A stretch of DNA of 64,000 nucleotides from an uncultured Pseudomonadota bacterium. GTDB lineage: Bacteria > Myxococcota_A > UBA796 > SXON01. Positions 54,839 through 62,254 of the stretch are shown here, piece by piece. The notes beneath the pieces are model-generated. The model was not told the DNA's origin. It saw only the letters and a program-made list of their open reading frames with translations, and made no database searches. The stretch covers positions 1 through 64,000 of the forward strand of contig CAIMSU010000223.1 of assembly GCA_903844155.1 (NCBI GenBank), written 5' to 3'. Numbering within the stretch: the first letter of the stretch is position 1; each line of letters opens with the position of its first letter. Both the position numbers and the translations under genes were made by a program.

Positions 54839-55860
54839 GACGACTCTCCGAACAAGCGCGACCGTAGCGCCGCCGCGTTGGTGTGGGGCAGCGGACAGCC
54901 CCGGAGCGCCTCCGCGAGCTGCACACGCGCAGCGAGCAGCGTGGGGGCCGACCGGGCGAGGAGCAGGACGGGCGTGCTTCGGGCCGCATGGCCTGGCCCG
55001 ATCAGCAGGGTCGCGCCGTCTCCGGGGTCGGGAGCGGCCTCGAGATCGCAGTCGACGAGCGTGCGGACGACCGCCGCCACCGTCGGCCGCACCTCCGGAC
55101 GCTCGGTCTCCCAGCGCAACGGCTCACCGGTCGCGATCTGCACCTGTGCCGCGACGAGATCGGCCCCGAGCGCATGATCGAACATGAACCACCCCGGCAG
55201 CGCCGGCTGCGCGCCGAGCAGGCTCACACGGCCCGACGGCGCGAGCCACAGGTCAAAACTGGCGAGCCCGACGAGGCGCAGCGCCGCCCCCAGCGCGATC
55301 GCAGCGCGCGCCAGGGGGTCCACGCACGGCCCGACCTCCGCGAGACCGGCCGTGACGATCCGCTGCTGCCCGAGCAGGATCGCCTGTCCCCCGTCCCCCA
55401 GGACCCCAACGCGCACCGACTCGCCGCCAACCTTGCGGTCCCCCGGGCCTACGCCCATCCCGGTCACCGCCGCCGCCTCGGCCACCACGCTCGTCCAGCG
55501 CTCCAGCAGGTCCGCCTGGACGCCGATCCAGGCGAGGCCGCTGGCGGTCGTCAAGCGCGCGAGGTCGGCCGAAGCGGCGCTTTGACCGGCGCCAGGATGC
55601 AAAGCATCGGCGCCCGCATCCAGCGCAGCGGAGACGAGGCGCTGGGGATCGCCCCACGGGTCATCGTCGGCGTCGCGGGCGATGAGCGGCGCGTCCCAAT
55701 CGGCCTGGGCCACCCAGGGCGCGTCGGCGCTCGCCTCGTCGAACGCGGCGATCACCTCGAGGCCCATCGCCTGGACCGACCGCACGATCACCGCAGCGTC
55801 GCCACCGGTGCACGCAGCGAGCACCCGTTGGAGGTTGCGACGGGGGGGCGCTTCGGGCAT
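54835..55860 (-). CDS. Degenerate biotin-carboxylase-like protein
   Basis: A 341-residue relative of biotin carboxylase (about 450 residues). Recognisable pieces are the N-terminal RVLAACTGGDAAVIVRS and ADALHPGAGQSAASADLA, AWIGVQADLLERW, and the late GADLVAAQVQIATGEPLRW. The glycine-rich ATP-lid domain is missing between TGMGVGPG and ESVRVGVLGDG, and the catalytic region usually reading MEMNxRxQVEH has become LLGAQPALPGWF. It is probably a non-catalytic scaffold. It is first in the operon, with TACGTT six bases before the ATG. Confidence 0.75.
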   Translation of the reverse strand: MPEAPPRRNLQRVLAACTGGDAAVIVRSVQAMGLEVIAAFDEASADAPWVAQADWDAPLIARDADDDPWGDPQRLVSAALDAGADALHPGAGQSAASADLARLTTASGLAWIGVQADLLERWTSVVAEAAAVTGMGVGPGDRKVGGESVRVGVLGDGGQAILLGQQRIVTAGLAEVGPCVDPLARAAIALGAALRLVGLASFDLWLAPSGRVSLLGAQPALPGWFMFDHALGADLVAAQVQIATGEPLRWETERPEVRPTVAAVVRTLVDCDLEAAPDPGDGATLLIGPGHAARSTPVLLLARSAPTLLAARVQLAEALRGCPLPHTNAAALRSRLFGESS

Positions 55861-55866
55861 GGGGTG

Positions 55867-55872
55867 AACGTA
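55867..55872 (-). promoter_or_regulatory. -10-like hexamer of the pseudoenzyme operon
   Basis: TACGTT on the minus strand ends six bases before the ATG at 55860, a leaderless-type arrangement heading the five-gene unit down to 49144. Confidence 0.4.
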
Positions 55873-55891
55873 GCGCGTTACCGGACTGCAA

Positions 55892-56593
55892 ATGCGCGTC
55901 GCCCTCCTCGGCCCCGGACGCCTCGGACGAAGCCTCGCGTTGCTCCTGCCTTCAGCGGGCCAGCCCGTCACCCTCTGGTCCCGCGGCGAACCCCTCCCGG
56001 ACGCCGATGTCTACTGGCTCACGGTCCGCGACGGCGCCCTGGCCGACGTCGCCGCCCTGCTCCCGCGCGACCGCGTCGTCCTGCACGCATCGGGTGCCCT
56101 CGGTCCCGAGGTCCTCGCCCATCCCCTCGGCGGCGTCCTTCACCCGTTGATGACGTTTCCCGGCCCGGAATTGGGACTACCGTCTCTTGCGGGCGTCGGA
56201 GCGCGCGTAGACGGTCCGGAGCCAGCCCGAATCGCTGCCCGCTCCATCGCGCGCACCCTCGGAATGGTGCCGGTCGAGGGGGTGGAGGCGGTGGCCTGGC
56301 ACGCCGCGGCGTCGATGGTCTCCGGCCATCTCGCAGCGTTGTTCCTGGATGCTGCGGAGGTCCTCGAACGCGCTGGTGCAACGGGCAACGCGCGCGACCT
56401 CCTGCTCCCGCTCGCCCGCGAGAGCCTGGAGCGCGCTGCATCGATCGGCGCCTCCGCCATCACGGGACCGGCGGCGCGAGGCGACGAGGCCACGATAGCG
56501 CTTCACCGGGCCGCGCTAGGCCCCGAACTTCCCGCCTACGACGCGCTGGATGCGCGAATCCGCGCCCTCAAATCGAGAAATCCACCTCGATGA
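55892..56593 (+). CDS. Rossmann-fold DUF2520-type protein
   Basis: A 233-residue protein with an N-terminal NAD(P)-type motif (VALLGPGRLGRSLA) and a C-terminal helical domain carrying ITGPAARGDEATIALH, close to the signature of DUF2520 proteins related to ketopantoate reductase and F420-dependent oxidoreductases. Function is unknown. It is divergent from the pseudoenzyme operon with only 31 bases between starts. Its end overlaps the small gene on the other strand by 26 bases. Confidence 0.8.
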   Translation: MRVALLGPGRLGRSLALLLPSAGQPVTLWSRGEPLPDADVYWLTVRDGALADVAALLPRDRVVLHASGALGPEVLAHPLGGVLHPLMTFPGPELGLPSLAGVGARVDGPEPARIAARSIARTLGMVPVEGVEAVAWHAAASMVSGHLAALFLDAAEVLERAGATGNARDLLLPLARESLERAASIGASAITGPAARGDEATIALHRAALGPELPAYDALDARIRALKSRNPPR

Positions 56594-56738
56594 TCCCGCG
56601 CTCCGCCTCGCTCTCAAAGGGCGTGCGCGGTTGCGGGTCCGGATCGGCCGGAGGAACCTCGATCTGGACCGGCGCGCGGTGGTCGTGAGCAGCCTCACGC
56701 TCGCGGCGAATCCGGTCGATGATGAAGGCGTCAAGCAT
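56568..56738 (-). CDS. Small conserved protein, 56 residues
   Basis: A short basic/acidic protein opening MLDAFIIDRIRREREAA, a start I recall from small hypothetical proteins in diverse bacteria, followed by a Pro-rich middle and an acidic hydrophobic end (GIIEVDFSI). No function is known to me. Support for a real gene: GGAGG five bases before the ATG and TACATT at 56764-56769. The end overlaps the convergent DUF2520-type gene. Confidence 0.65.
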   Translation of the reverse strand: MLDAFIIDRIRREREAAHDHRAPVQIEVPPADPDPQPRTPFESEAERGIIEVDFSI

Positions 56739-56763
56739 CAAGGCCTCCGTGTCTCTGCCTGTA

Positions 56764-56769
56764 AATGTA
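56764..56769 (-). promoter_or_regulatory. -10-like hexamer for the 56-residue protein
   Basis: TACATT on the minus strand lies 25 bases before the ATG at 56738, leaving a short leader with GGAGG. Confidence 0.35.
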
Positions 56770-56832
56770 GCACCCGTGCTTGACGCGGCAATGGAATTGT
56801 GGACCCGGTCGCTACTCGCCGCCGGATGACGT

Positions 56833-58182
56833 TCAGAAACCTGCCACGAAGCTCGTGTAGCCGATCTGGAGCTCGTCCTCGAGGTCGTAGTAGCCGACGA
56901 CCGTGTCGTTGGTGTCGAGGATCCGCACCTCACCGGTGTCGCCCCAGGAGGCGAGCTTGGCGTCGTCGGCGAGATCGATGCTGCCGAGGACGACGTTGTA
57001 GGGCGCGGTCTCGGGCTGCCAGCTCCACGATTGCGTTGCTGTCATCGCCGTGGCGTCAATCGTGTATTCGGCGAGGCGGGAGCCGGCGGCGACGTCCGAG
57101 TCGTTGTCGAACATGTAGAGGGAACCGCCGACCCGAATGGGGCTGTGCTGAGGCCCGAACGAGGGTGAAACTGCGAAATTCGAGTCGTTACCGCCGAGGA
57201 TCCAGTCCATCGTCCAGGTGGTCGGGTCGATCTCCAGGATGGCGTGCTCGTAGTAGAGCGAGACGTAGATGAGGCCCGTGTCCGGATCCCGGTTCAGCCC
57301 ATTGAAATGGGTCCAGTCCGCGGCGCCGTCCGGCGAACGGACGTTCCACCCCTCGTTCTCGCGGACCGTGAGGTGGTCAAAGGCGCTCCAGACGCTGGTG
57401 AGGCTCCCGTCGCTGGTGTCGAGGACGACCAGATCGTCCCCCTCGATGGTGTCGCCGTCGATCGGGCGCTCGTCGGAGACGGTCAGGAGGTACTTGCCGT
57501 CGCCGAGATCGAGGCTGTCGTGGTGCGCGAACGGGGCGGGCCAACGCTCGGTCGGGCCAGACATGCCCGCGCGCACGAACTCGGTGTCGGTGCCGTTGAG
57601 CGCGGTCTCGACCGCGTAGACGAGGTGATTGACGGCGTCGTAGTGCGCGTGGCTGACGATCTGGTTCGTCGGGATCGGCTCCCACCACACGAGGTCGCCC
57701 GACACCGTGCTCATCGACATCGCCGCGCCATCGGGCAACGCGATCGCCGATGTGAGGATGTAGCCCTCGTCGAGCGCCGGGCTGTCGAGCAGCGGGTCGA
57801 AGAGGGGGTCGAGGTGGGGGACGCCGTCGGGCGTGGTGGTGGTGATCGCGGTTGCCGACGACGGCGCGACCTCCTCCGCGCCCGATTCTGCGACCACGCT
57901 CACTGCGGCGTTCACTGGGAGGCCGAGGATCGTGGCGGTCTGGATGCCGTCGGCGCCGATCACCGTCTGCGCCACGCCGCTGAAGGACTCCGCGCCGACC
58001 GTGGCCGTCCAGCCCGCCTCGCAGGAGACGTCGGCGATCGCCGACGCTGTTGCAATCACCGCCGTAGGGTGGGCAGCGTCGAGCGCGAGGTTGAACTTCG
58101 GCGCTGTCGAGCCGGGCGCGCAGCCCGCCAGACCCGGCACGCCAGCGAGCGCGGTGGCGGCCAGGGCGAGGCGAACGTTCAT
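56833..58182 (-). CDS. Arylsulfotransferase-like lipoprotein
   Basis: A 449-residue lipoprotein (lipobox GLAGC, Cys21). An N-terminal Ig-like domain of about 110 residues precedes a beta-propeller resembling the ASST/arylsulfotransferase family: HAHYDAVNHLVYAVE, HHDSLDLGDGKYLLTV, DWTHFNGLNRDPDTGLIYVS, FGPQHSPI. True ASST uses a catalytic His that I cannot place with certainty, so activity is open. The frame continues upstream, but the signal peptide fixes the ATG at 58182. Confidence 0.78.
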   Translation of the reverse strand: MNVRLALAATALAGVPGLAGCAPGSTAPKFNLALDAAHPTAVIATASAIADVSCEAGWTATVGAESFSGVAQTVIGADGIQTATILGLPVNAAVSVVAESGAEEVAPSSATAITTTTPDGVPHLDPLFDPLLDSPALDEGYILTSAIALPDGAAMSMSTVSGDLVWWEPIPTNQIVSHAHYDAVNHLVYAVETALNGTDTEFVRAGMSGPTERWPAPFAHHDSLDLGDGKYLLTVSDERPIDGDTIEGDDLVVLDTSDGSLTSVWSAFDHLTVRENEGWNVRSPDGAADWTHFNGLNRDPDTGLIYVSLYYEHAILEIDPTTWTMDWILGGNDSNFAVSPSFGPQHSPIRVGGSLYMFDNDSDVAAGSRLAEYTIDATAMTATQSWSWQPETAPYNVVLGSIDLADDAKLASWGDTGEVRILDTNDTVVGYYDLEDELQIGYTSFVAGF

Positions 58183-58198
58183 AGGAGGCCGTAACCCT

Positions 58199-59272
58199 TC
58201 ACCCTGCCGACAGCGCCGACAGCGCCGCCCGCGTCCACCCCTCCTCCGACGCCCCGACCGGGACGGCCACATCCACCGGCAACGCACCTCCCGCGACGTC
58301 AAAATGGCCGATGCTGAGCTGCAGCGCGCTGCCATCTTCGTACCGGATTATCGTCTCGATCGCCCGTTTTCCGACCGTCGCCCGACCGACGACCCGGGCA
58401 TGCACCCGCTCCCGCAACGCCGCCGCCGCGATCTCGGCCGCGCTGGCGGTGCCTTCGTCGACCAGCACGACAACGCGCCCGGTGACCTCGTCGCCGTCGT
58501 TCTTCGCCGAATACTCCACAGGCGTCTCGCCTCGCACCGTGCTTCGCACGACAAAACCCTCCGTCGCGAACCGGTCGACGAAGGTGACCGCCTCCTGCAA
58601 TTCACCGCCTGGATCGCCGCGTAGGTCGACGACGACGGGCCGCCCGGCATCCTTTGCCGTTGCGACGGGCCAGAGCGCGGTCATGCCGGCCGGGAAGCTC
58701 GCCACGTGGAGCCAGACGACGGAAGGTTGTGCCGCAACCGGCACGATCTGCAGGGGAGCGCCCCCGCGAAAGTCGCGTCGCACGGGGACAACACTGCCAA
58801 GCCCGCCGCGCTGAACCTCCAAAACGCTCGCCGTTCGCGCGCTGCCAAGCAGGCGACTCGCCCGATCACCCGCCGCGAGCCCCGCCAACTTCACCCCGTC
58901 GACCGCGACGATGCAGTCGCCGACGCGCAGACCGGCGCCCCGCGCGGGCTCGCCCACCGACGCGACCAGAAGGCCACACTCCGCCGATGTCGTCGCCGCG
59001 CCGATCCCCATGTCCGCCGGATCGGCAGTCAGCGTGGCGACCTCCGAGGGCGCATAGAACCGCGACCACCGGTCGAGCAGCGTCGTCATCCCGTGAATCG
59101 CCGCATACGTCAAGGCATCCCGGGTCGGCGGCGTCGGGTAGCGGTTGACAACGTCGTCCGTCACCCGGCGGAGGGTTTCGGCGGGGTCCGGCGCGTCCGC
59201 TACCGCTGTTCCGTGACAGATCCAGCCGAGGCAGCCGCCAGTGACCAGCAGCAAGAACGATCGTGCGCGCAT
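58199..59272 (-). CDS. S41-family C-terminal processing protease
   Basis: A 357-residue exported serine protease. After a signal segment (LLLVTGGCLGW, possibly a lipoprotein at Cys15) comes a PDZ domain (about 95-165; LLVASVGEPARGAGLRVGD) and the tail-specific protease core: VVDLRGDPGGEL, the nucleophile motif EGTASAAEI and the lysine motif GRATVGKRAIE. I start at ATG 59272; an upstream in-frame ATG would place residues before the signal. It lies 16 bases upstream of the arylsulfotransferase-like gene. Confidence 0.88.
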   Translation of the reverse strand: MRARSFLLLVTGGCLGWICHGTAVADAPDPAETLRRVTDDVVNRYPTPPTRDALTYAAIHGMTTLLDRWSRFYAPSEVATLTADPADMGIGAATTSAECGLLVASVGEPARGAGLRVGDCIVAVDGVKLAGLAAGDRASRLLGSARTASVLEVQRGGLGSVVPVRRDFRGGAPLQIVPVAAQPSVVWLHVASFPAGMTALWPVATAKDAGRPVVVDLRGDPGGELQEAVTFVDRFATEGFVVRSTVRGETPVEYSAKNDGDEVTGRVVVLVDEGTASAAEIAAAALRERVHARVVGRATVGKRAIETIIRYEDGSALQLSIGHFDVAGGALPVDVAVPVGASEEGWTRAALSALSAG

Positions 59273-59367
59273 GCAGACCCGCTTAGTCTGCAACCCTGGA
59301 GCGCGGCGGTTTGTGGCCGCGCGCGGGCGTCATCGGCCGCATGACGTTCTTCCTCCCCCTTCCCCCA

Positions 59368-59388
59368 GCGGCACGTTACAGGTGCCGC
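59368..59388. promoter_or_regulatory. Dyad upstream of small Cys-rich lipoprotein gene
   Basis: GCGGCAC and GTGCCGC flank the seven bases GTTACAG. It is 18 bases before the ATG at 59407. It may be an operator overlapping a -10-like TTACAG, or a leader hairpin. Confidence 0.3.
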
Positions 59389-59406
59389 GCCAACGAGGAT
59401 TCGCCC

Positions 59407-59727
59407 ATGTCTCTCCGCCTTTCCGCCCTCTCCCTGCTCGCCCTCACCCTCGCGGCATGCGCCCCCGCCGGTGGCGACAGCACGGGCATCAGCACCCGCC
59501 CCGTGCAGTGCTCCGCCTACTGCGGCACCTACATGGCGAATTGCACCAACGCCAACAACGAGTACACCTCCGAGTCCGACTGCGAGACCCAGTGCGGCGC
59601 GTGGACGCAGGGCCAGCCGGGCGACACGAGCGGGAACTCGGTCACCTGCCACGACACCTACGCCAAGCAGGCGAACGACAACGGCGCGTGCGGCGACGCC
59701 GGGCCGAACAGCACGACCTGCATCTAA
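59407..59727 (+). CDS. Small Cys-rich lipoprotein
   Basis: A 106-residue lipoprotein (LTLAAC, Cys18). The mature part has seven or eight further cysteines in spacings such as CSAYCGTYMANC and CETQC, suggesting a disulphide-bonded fold like that of the lipoprotein at 19196. No function was recognised. GAGG lies about 10 bases before the ATG. It is convergent with the LON-domain gene, with 10 bases between them. Confidence 0.7.
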   Translation: MSLRLSALSLLALTLAACAPAGGDSTGISTRPVQCSAYCGTYMANCTNANNEYTSESDCETQCGAWTQGQPGDTSGNSVTCHDTYAKQANDNGACGDAGPNSTTCI

Positions 59728-59737
59728 GCGCGCGCGG

Positions 59738-60418
59738 CTAGGCGTCCCCGGACGTCTCGCCAAGGCTCGCGATGACGCCGAGCACCGCCTCCTCGATGAG
59801 GAGCGCGCGTGCTACGGCGTCGTTTTGCGCGAGGTAGGTCTGGCGCTCGGCCGTGTCCCGAAGCACGAACGGGGCGATCGCCTCGGCCACCCGCCCGACG
59901 CCGAGCTCCGAGAGCCCCTTGCGTAGCTCCGCCGCGCGCGGGCCCATCCGCGCGAGCACCGGACCGACGAGCGCCAGCAGACGCGCCCCAACACGCTCGA
60001 TCTCCCGAGGGACGAACGGCGTATCCGACAGCAGCGCCATCCGGCCGACGCGGTAGGGCTCCGGCCGCCCGGTCAGCTCCTCGACGAGCCGGACGCGGGC
60101 GATGGGCATCACGAGGATGTTGTAGCGCCCGTCGTCAAGCTCGCGGTGACCGAGGATCTTGCCCGCCGAGGCGTAGGGCAGGATCGCGGGGCCTGCGGGA
60201 CCGTCCGAGGGCGCGGGCTCAGCCATCTGCGGAATGGCGAAGAAGCCGTCGGCGAGCACATCCTGGACGAGGCGACGGTAGCGCGGCTCGAAGACGTGGA
60301 GCGGCAGGGCGGGGCCGGGGAGGAGGACGACGCCGGGGAGCGGGAACAGCGGGAGCGCGGAGCACGCGCTGGCGAGGCGGCGGAGGTCGGGCGAGGCGAG
60401 GGCCGGGATCGTGGACAT
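59738..60418 (-). CDS. LON substrate-binding domain protein
   Basis: A 226-residue stand-alone N-terminal domain of the Lon protease (ALPLFPLPGVVLLPGPALPLHVFEPRYR), without ATPase or protease domains. Such proteins are widespread and of uncertain role, perhaps substrate handling. The ATG at 60418 was chosen because the domain begins about 25 residues later; an upstream start is possible. It lies 48 bases downstream of the rhomboid gene. Confidence 0.85.
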   Translation of the reverse strand: MSTIPALASPDLRRLASACSALPLFPLPGVVLLPGPALPLHVFEPRYRRLVQDVLADGFFAIPQMAEPAPSDGPAGPAILPYASAGKILGHRELDDGRYNILVMPIARVRLVEELTGRPEPYRVGRMALLSDTPFVPREIERVGARLLALVGPVLARMGPRAAELRKGLSELGVGRVAEAIAPFVLRDTAERQTYLAQNDAVARALLIEEAVLGVIASLGETSGDA

Positions 60419-60466
60419 GGATTTTCTCGGAGTCTCCCCCACCGGTAGACACCAGAGGGGCCACCA

Positions 60467-62152
60467 TCAACGAGGAGCGGGCGCGGTCACTTCGGAGGGC
60501 AAGTCGGGGAGCACGGTCAGCAGCGCGGTCAGGCCCGTGAGGGTCGTGTCACCGGGACGGGCGAGGAGGCCGTCGGCGAGCAGGCGGGCGGCGACGTCGA
60601 CGTCGTGATTGGCGGCATGGGCGCGGATCAAGGCTGCGCGCTGGGCGACGGAGCCGGGGAGGGCGAGGCCGGGGTCGGCCCTGGCGGCTCCGTCGCCGGC
60701 GAGGAGCACGGGCGCGCAGGCGGGCGATGGCTCGGGAGAGCAGAGGCCGAGGGCAGCGAGCAATTCCTTGGGATCGGTCAACCGAAAGCCGGCGAGCGCC
60801 TCTGCGTCGCGGCCGAGGTCGAGGAGCGCGCGGCCGCGAAGCGTTCGGGCGCGGAGGCTGTCGGTTCCCTGCGCCGAGGCCTCGGTGAGCGCGGCGGGGT
60901 CGGTGAGGTGTAGGGAGGCGTGGCTCGCGGCTTCCAGGGCGGCCAGGTCGAGGCCCGCGGGCGCATCCCAACTGTAGACGTGGCGGTAGTGGCCGCGGAC
61001 GTAGACTTCGACGACGCTGGACATGGCAACTGGAACGCCGGCAGTTGCCCGTGCCGACGCCGCCGAGCCGAGGCCCGCGTGCCAGTGAACCTGCAGACGG
61101 GCGCCGGCCACGCCGTCCAGCGTGACATCCGACCGCGCGACGACTGCGTCGGCATCGGCCTCCCGATAGTGCCCGACGACCTCGTCGACGGCGTCGGCCA
61201 GCGCCTGGCGCACTCCGCGGCGCTCGGTCGTCAGCCCGGTCGCCGCGAGTCCCTGCGCGCGGGCAAGCGACCCATCCCCCGCGTTGGACGCCGCTGTCTT
61301 CTCGACCCAGCCCGTCCCACCCGCCTGGGTCCACGCCGGGTCCCACCACGCCGGACGCGTCCCCACGATGCCGTCCGCCTCCGCCGGCGTCATCGGCAGG
61401 AGCCGCCACCCGCCCACCCGCACCGCGAGCAGCGCCAGCAGCACGGCGACCGTCGCCGCTACGGAAATACCCATGTTCGCCAGACCGAACCACCCACGAC
61501 CCGGCCGTACCGGCACCAACTGCGCGCCGTAGACCACACCGGCCACGAGCCCGCCGAAGTGGGCCCAACTGTCCACCTCCTTCCCCGCGAGTCCCCCAAA
61601 GAACGCATAAAGCGTGAACACCGCGATGCCGCCCCCAAACCGCGCCCGCGCCGCCGTCGGGATGAGGTCCAGCCAACGCCAGCCGACGACCGCCGCCGCC
61701 GCAAGGAACCCGAAGTCGCCGCCGCTCGCCCCGATCGACGGCAGCGCGGGGTTCAAGAACGTCGCCAGCAACCCCCCGAACCCCGTCGACGCCACCCACA
61801 GCCCCAGCATCGCCCACGGCCCGACGATGCGCTCCAGTGAAAACCCGATGAACACCAGAAAACTCAGGTTCGAGACGATGTGCCCGGGGCTCGCGTGGAG
61901 GAACGCATAGGTCAGCGGGCGCCACACCTCGCCGCGCAGCACGATGTCGTCCGAGGATCGCGCGAGCGCCACGTCCCAACCACCCGTCCCCCACAGGTAG
62001 CTGCGCACGCAAAGCCCGCACAGCAACGCCGTCGCCCACGGCACCTCGGGTCGCTCCCACGCCGCCCGAAAATCAGCCGCCGGCGTCCCCACGATGTGCT
62101 GGAACACGGCAAGCTCGCGCGCGGGCACTGCAGCCGCGTCGCCAACGCGCAC
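60467..62152 (-). CDS. Rhomboid-family intramembrane serine protease with long C-terminal domain
   Basis: A protein of at least 561 residues. The six-helix rhomboid core spans about residues 40-260, with the catalytic serine S143 in GASGGDFGF and histidine H198 in SWAHFGGLVAG, plus an HxxxN-type site (HASPGHIVSN). A soluble C-terminal region of about 300 residues with TPR-like tail is unusual. GTG 62152 is the first standard start, but the 34 codons before it (to the TAG at 62255) read like a GYF_2-type module (DLVRAGRIDAETPVR), so translation may begin earlier at a non-standard codon. Confidence 0.88.
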   Translation of the reverse strand: MRVGDAAAVPARELAVFQHIVGTPAADFRAAWERPEVPWATALLCGLCVRSYLWGTGGWDVALARSSDDIVLRGEVWRPLTYAFLHASPGHIVSNLSFLVFIGFSLERIVGPWAMLGLWVASTGFGGLLATFLNPALPSIGASGGDFGFLAAAAVVGWRWLDLIPTAARARFGGGIAVFTLYAFFGGLAGKEVDSWAHFGGLVAGVVYGAQLVPVRPGRGWFGLANMGISVAATVAVLLALLAVRVGGWRLLPMTPAEADGIVGTRPAWWDPAWTQAGGTGWVEKTAASNAGDGSLARAQGLAATGLTTERRGVRQALADAVDEVVGHYREADADAVVARSDVTLDGVAGARLQVHWHAGLGSAASARATAGVPVAMSSVVEVYVRGHYRHVYSWDAPAGLDLAALEAASHASLHLTDPAALTEASAQGTDSLRARTLRGRALLDLGRDAEALAGFRLTDPKELLAALGLCSPEPSPACAPVLLAGDGAARADPGLALPGSVAQRAALIRAHAANHDVDVAARLLADGLLARPGDTTLTGLTALLTVLPDLPSEVTAPAPR

Positions 62153-62254
62153 CGGCGTTTCGGCGTCGATGCGGCCGGCCCGGACCAGGTCCTCGAAGTC
62201 GGCGACGAGGACGGCCCGTTCCGCGCCGTCGATCAGCGCATGGAGGACCAGGGC

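Noticed and set aside
51114-55860. Biotin-dependent carboxylase or succinylglutamate pathway operon
   Set aside because: The carboxylase-like protein lacks the ATP-lid and catalytic segment, and both acylase-like proteins lack zinc ligands, so an ordinary pathway assignment is not supported.
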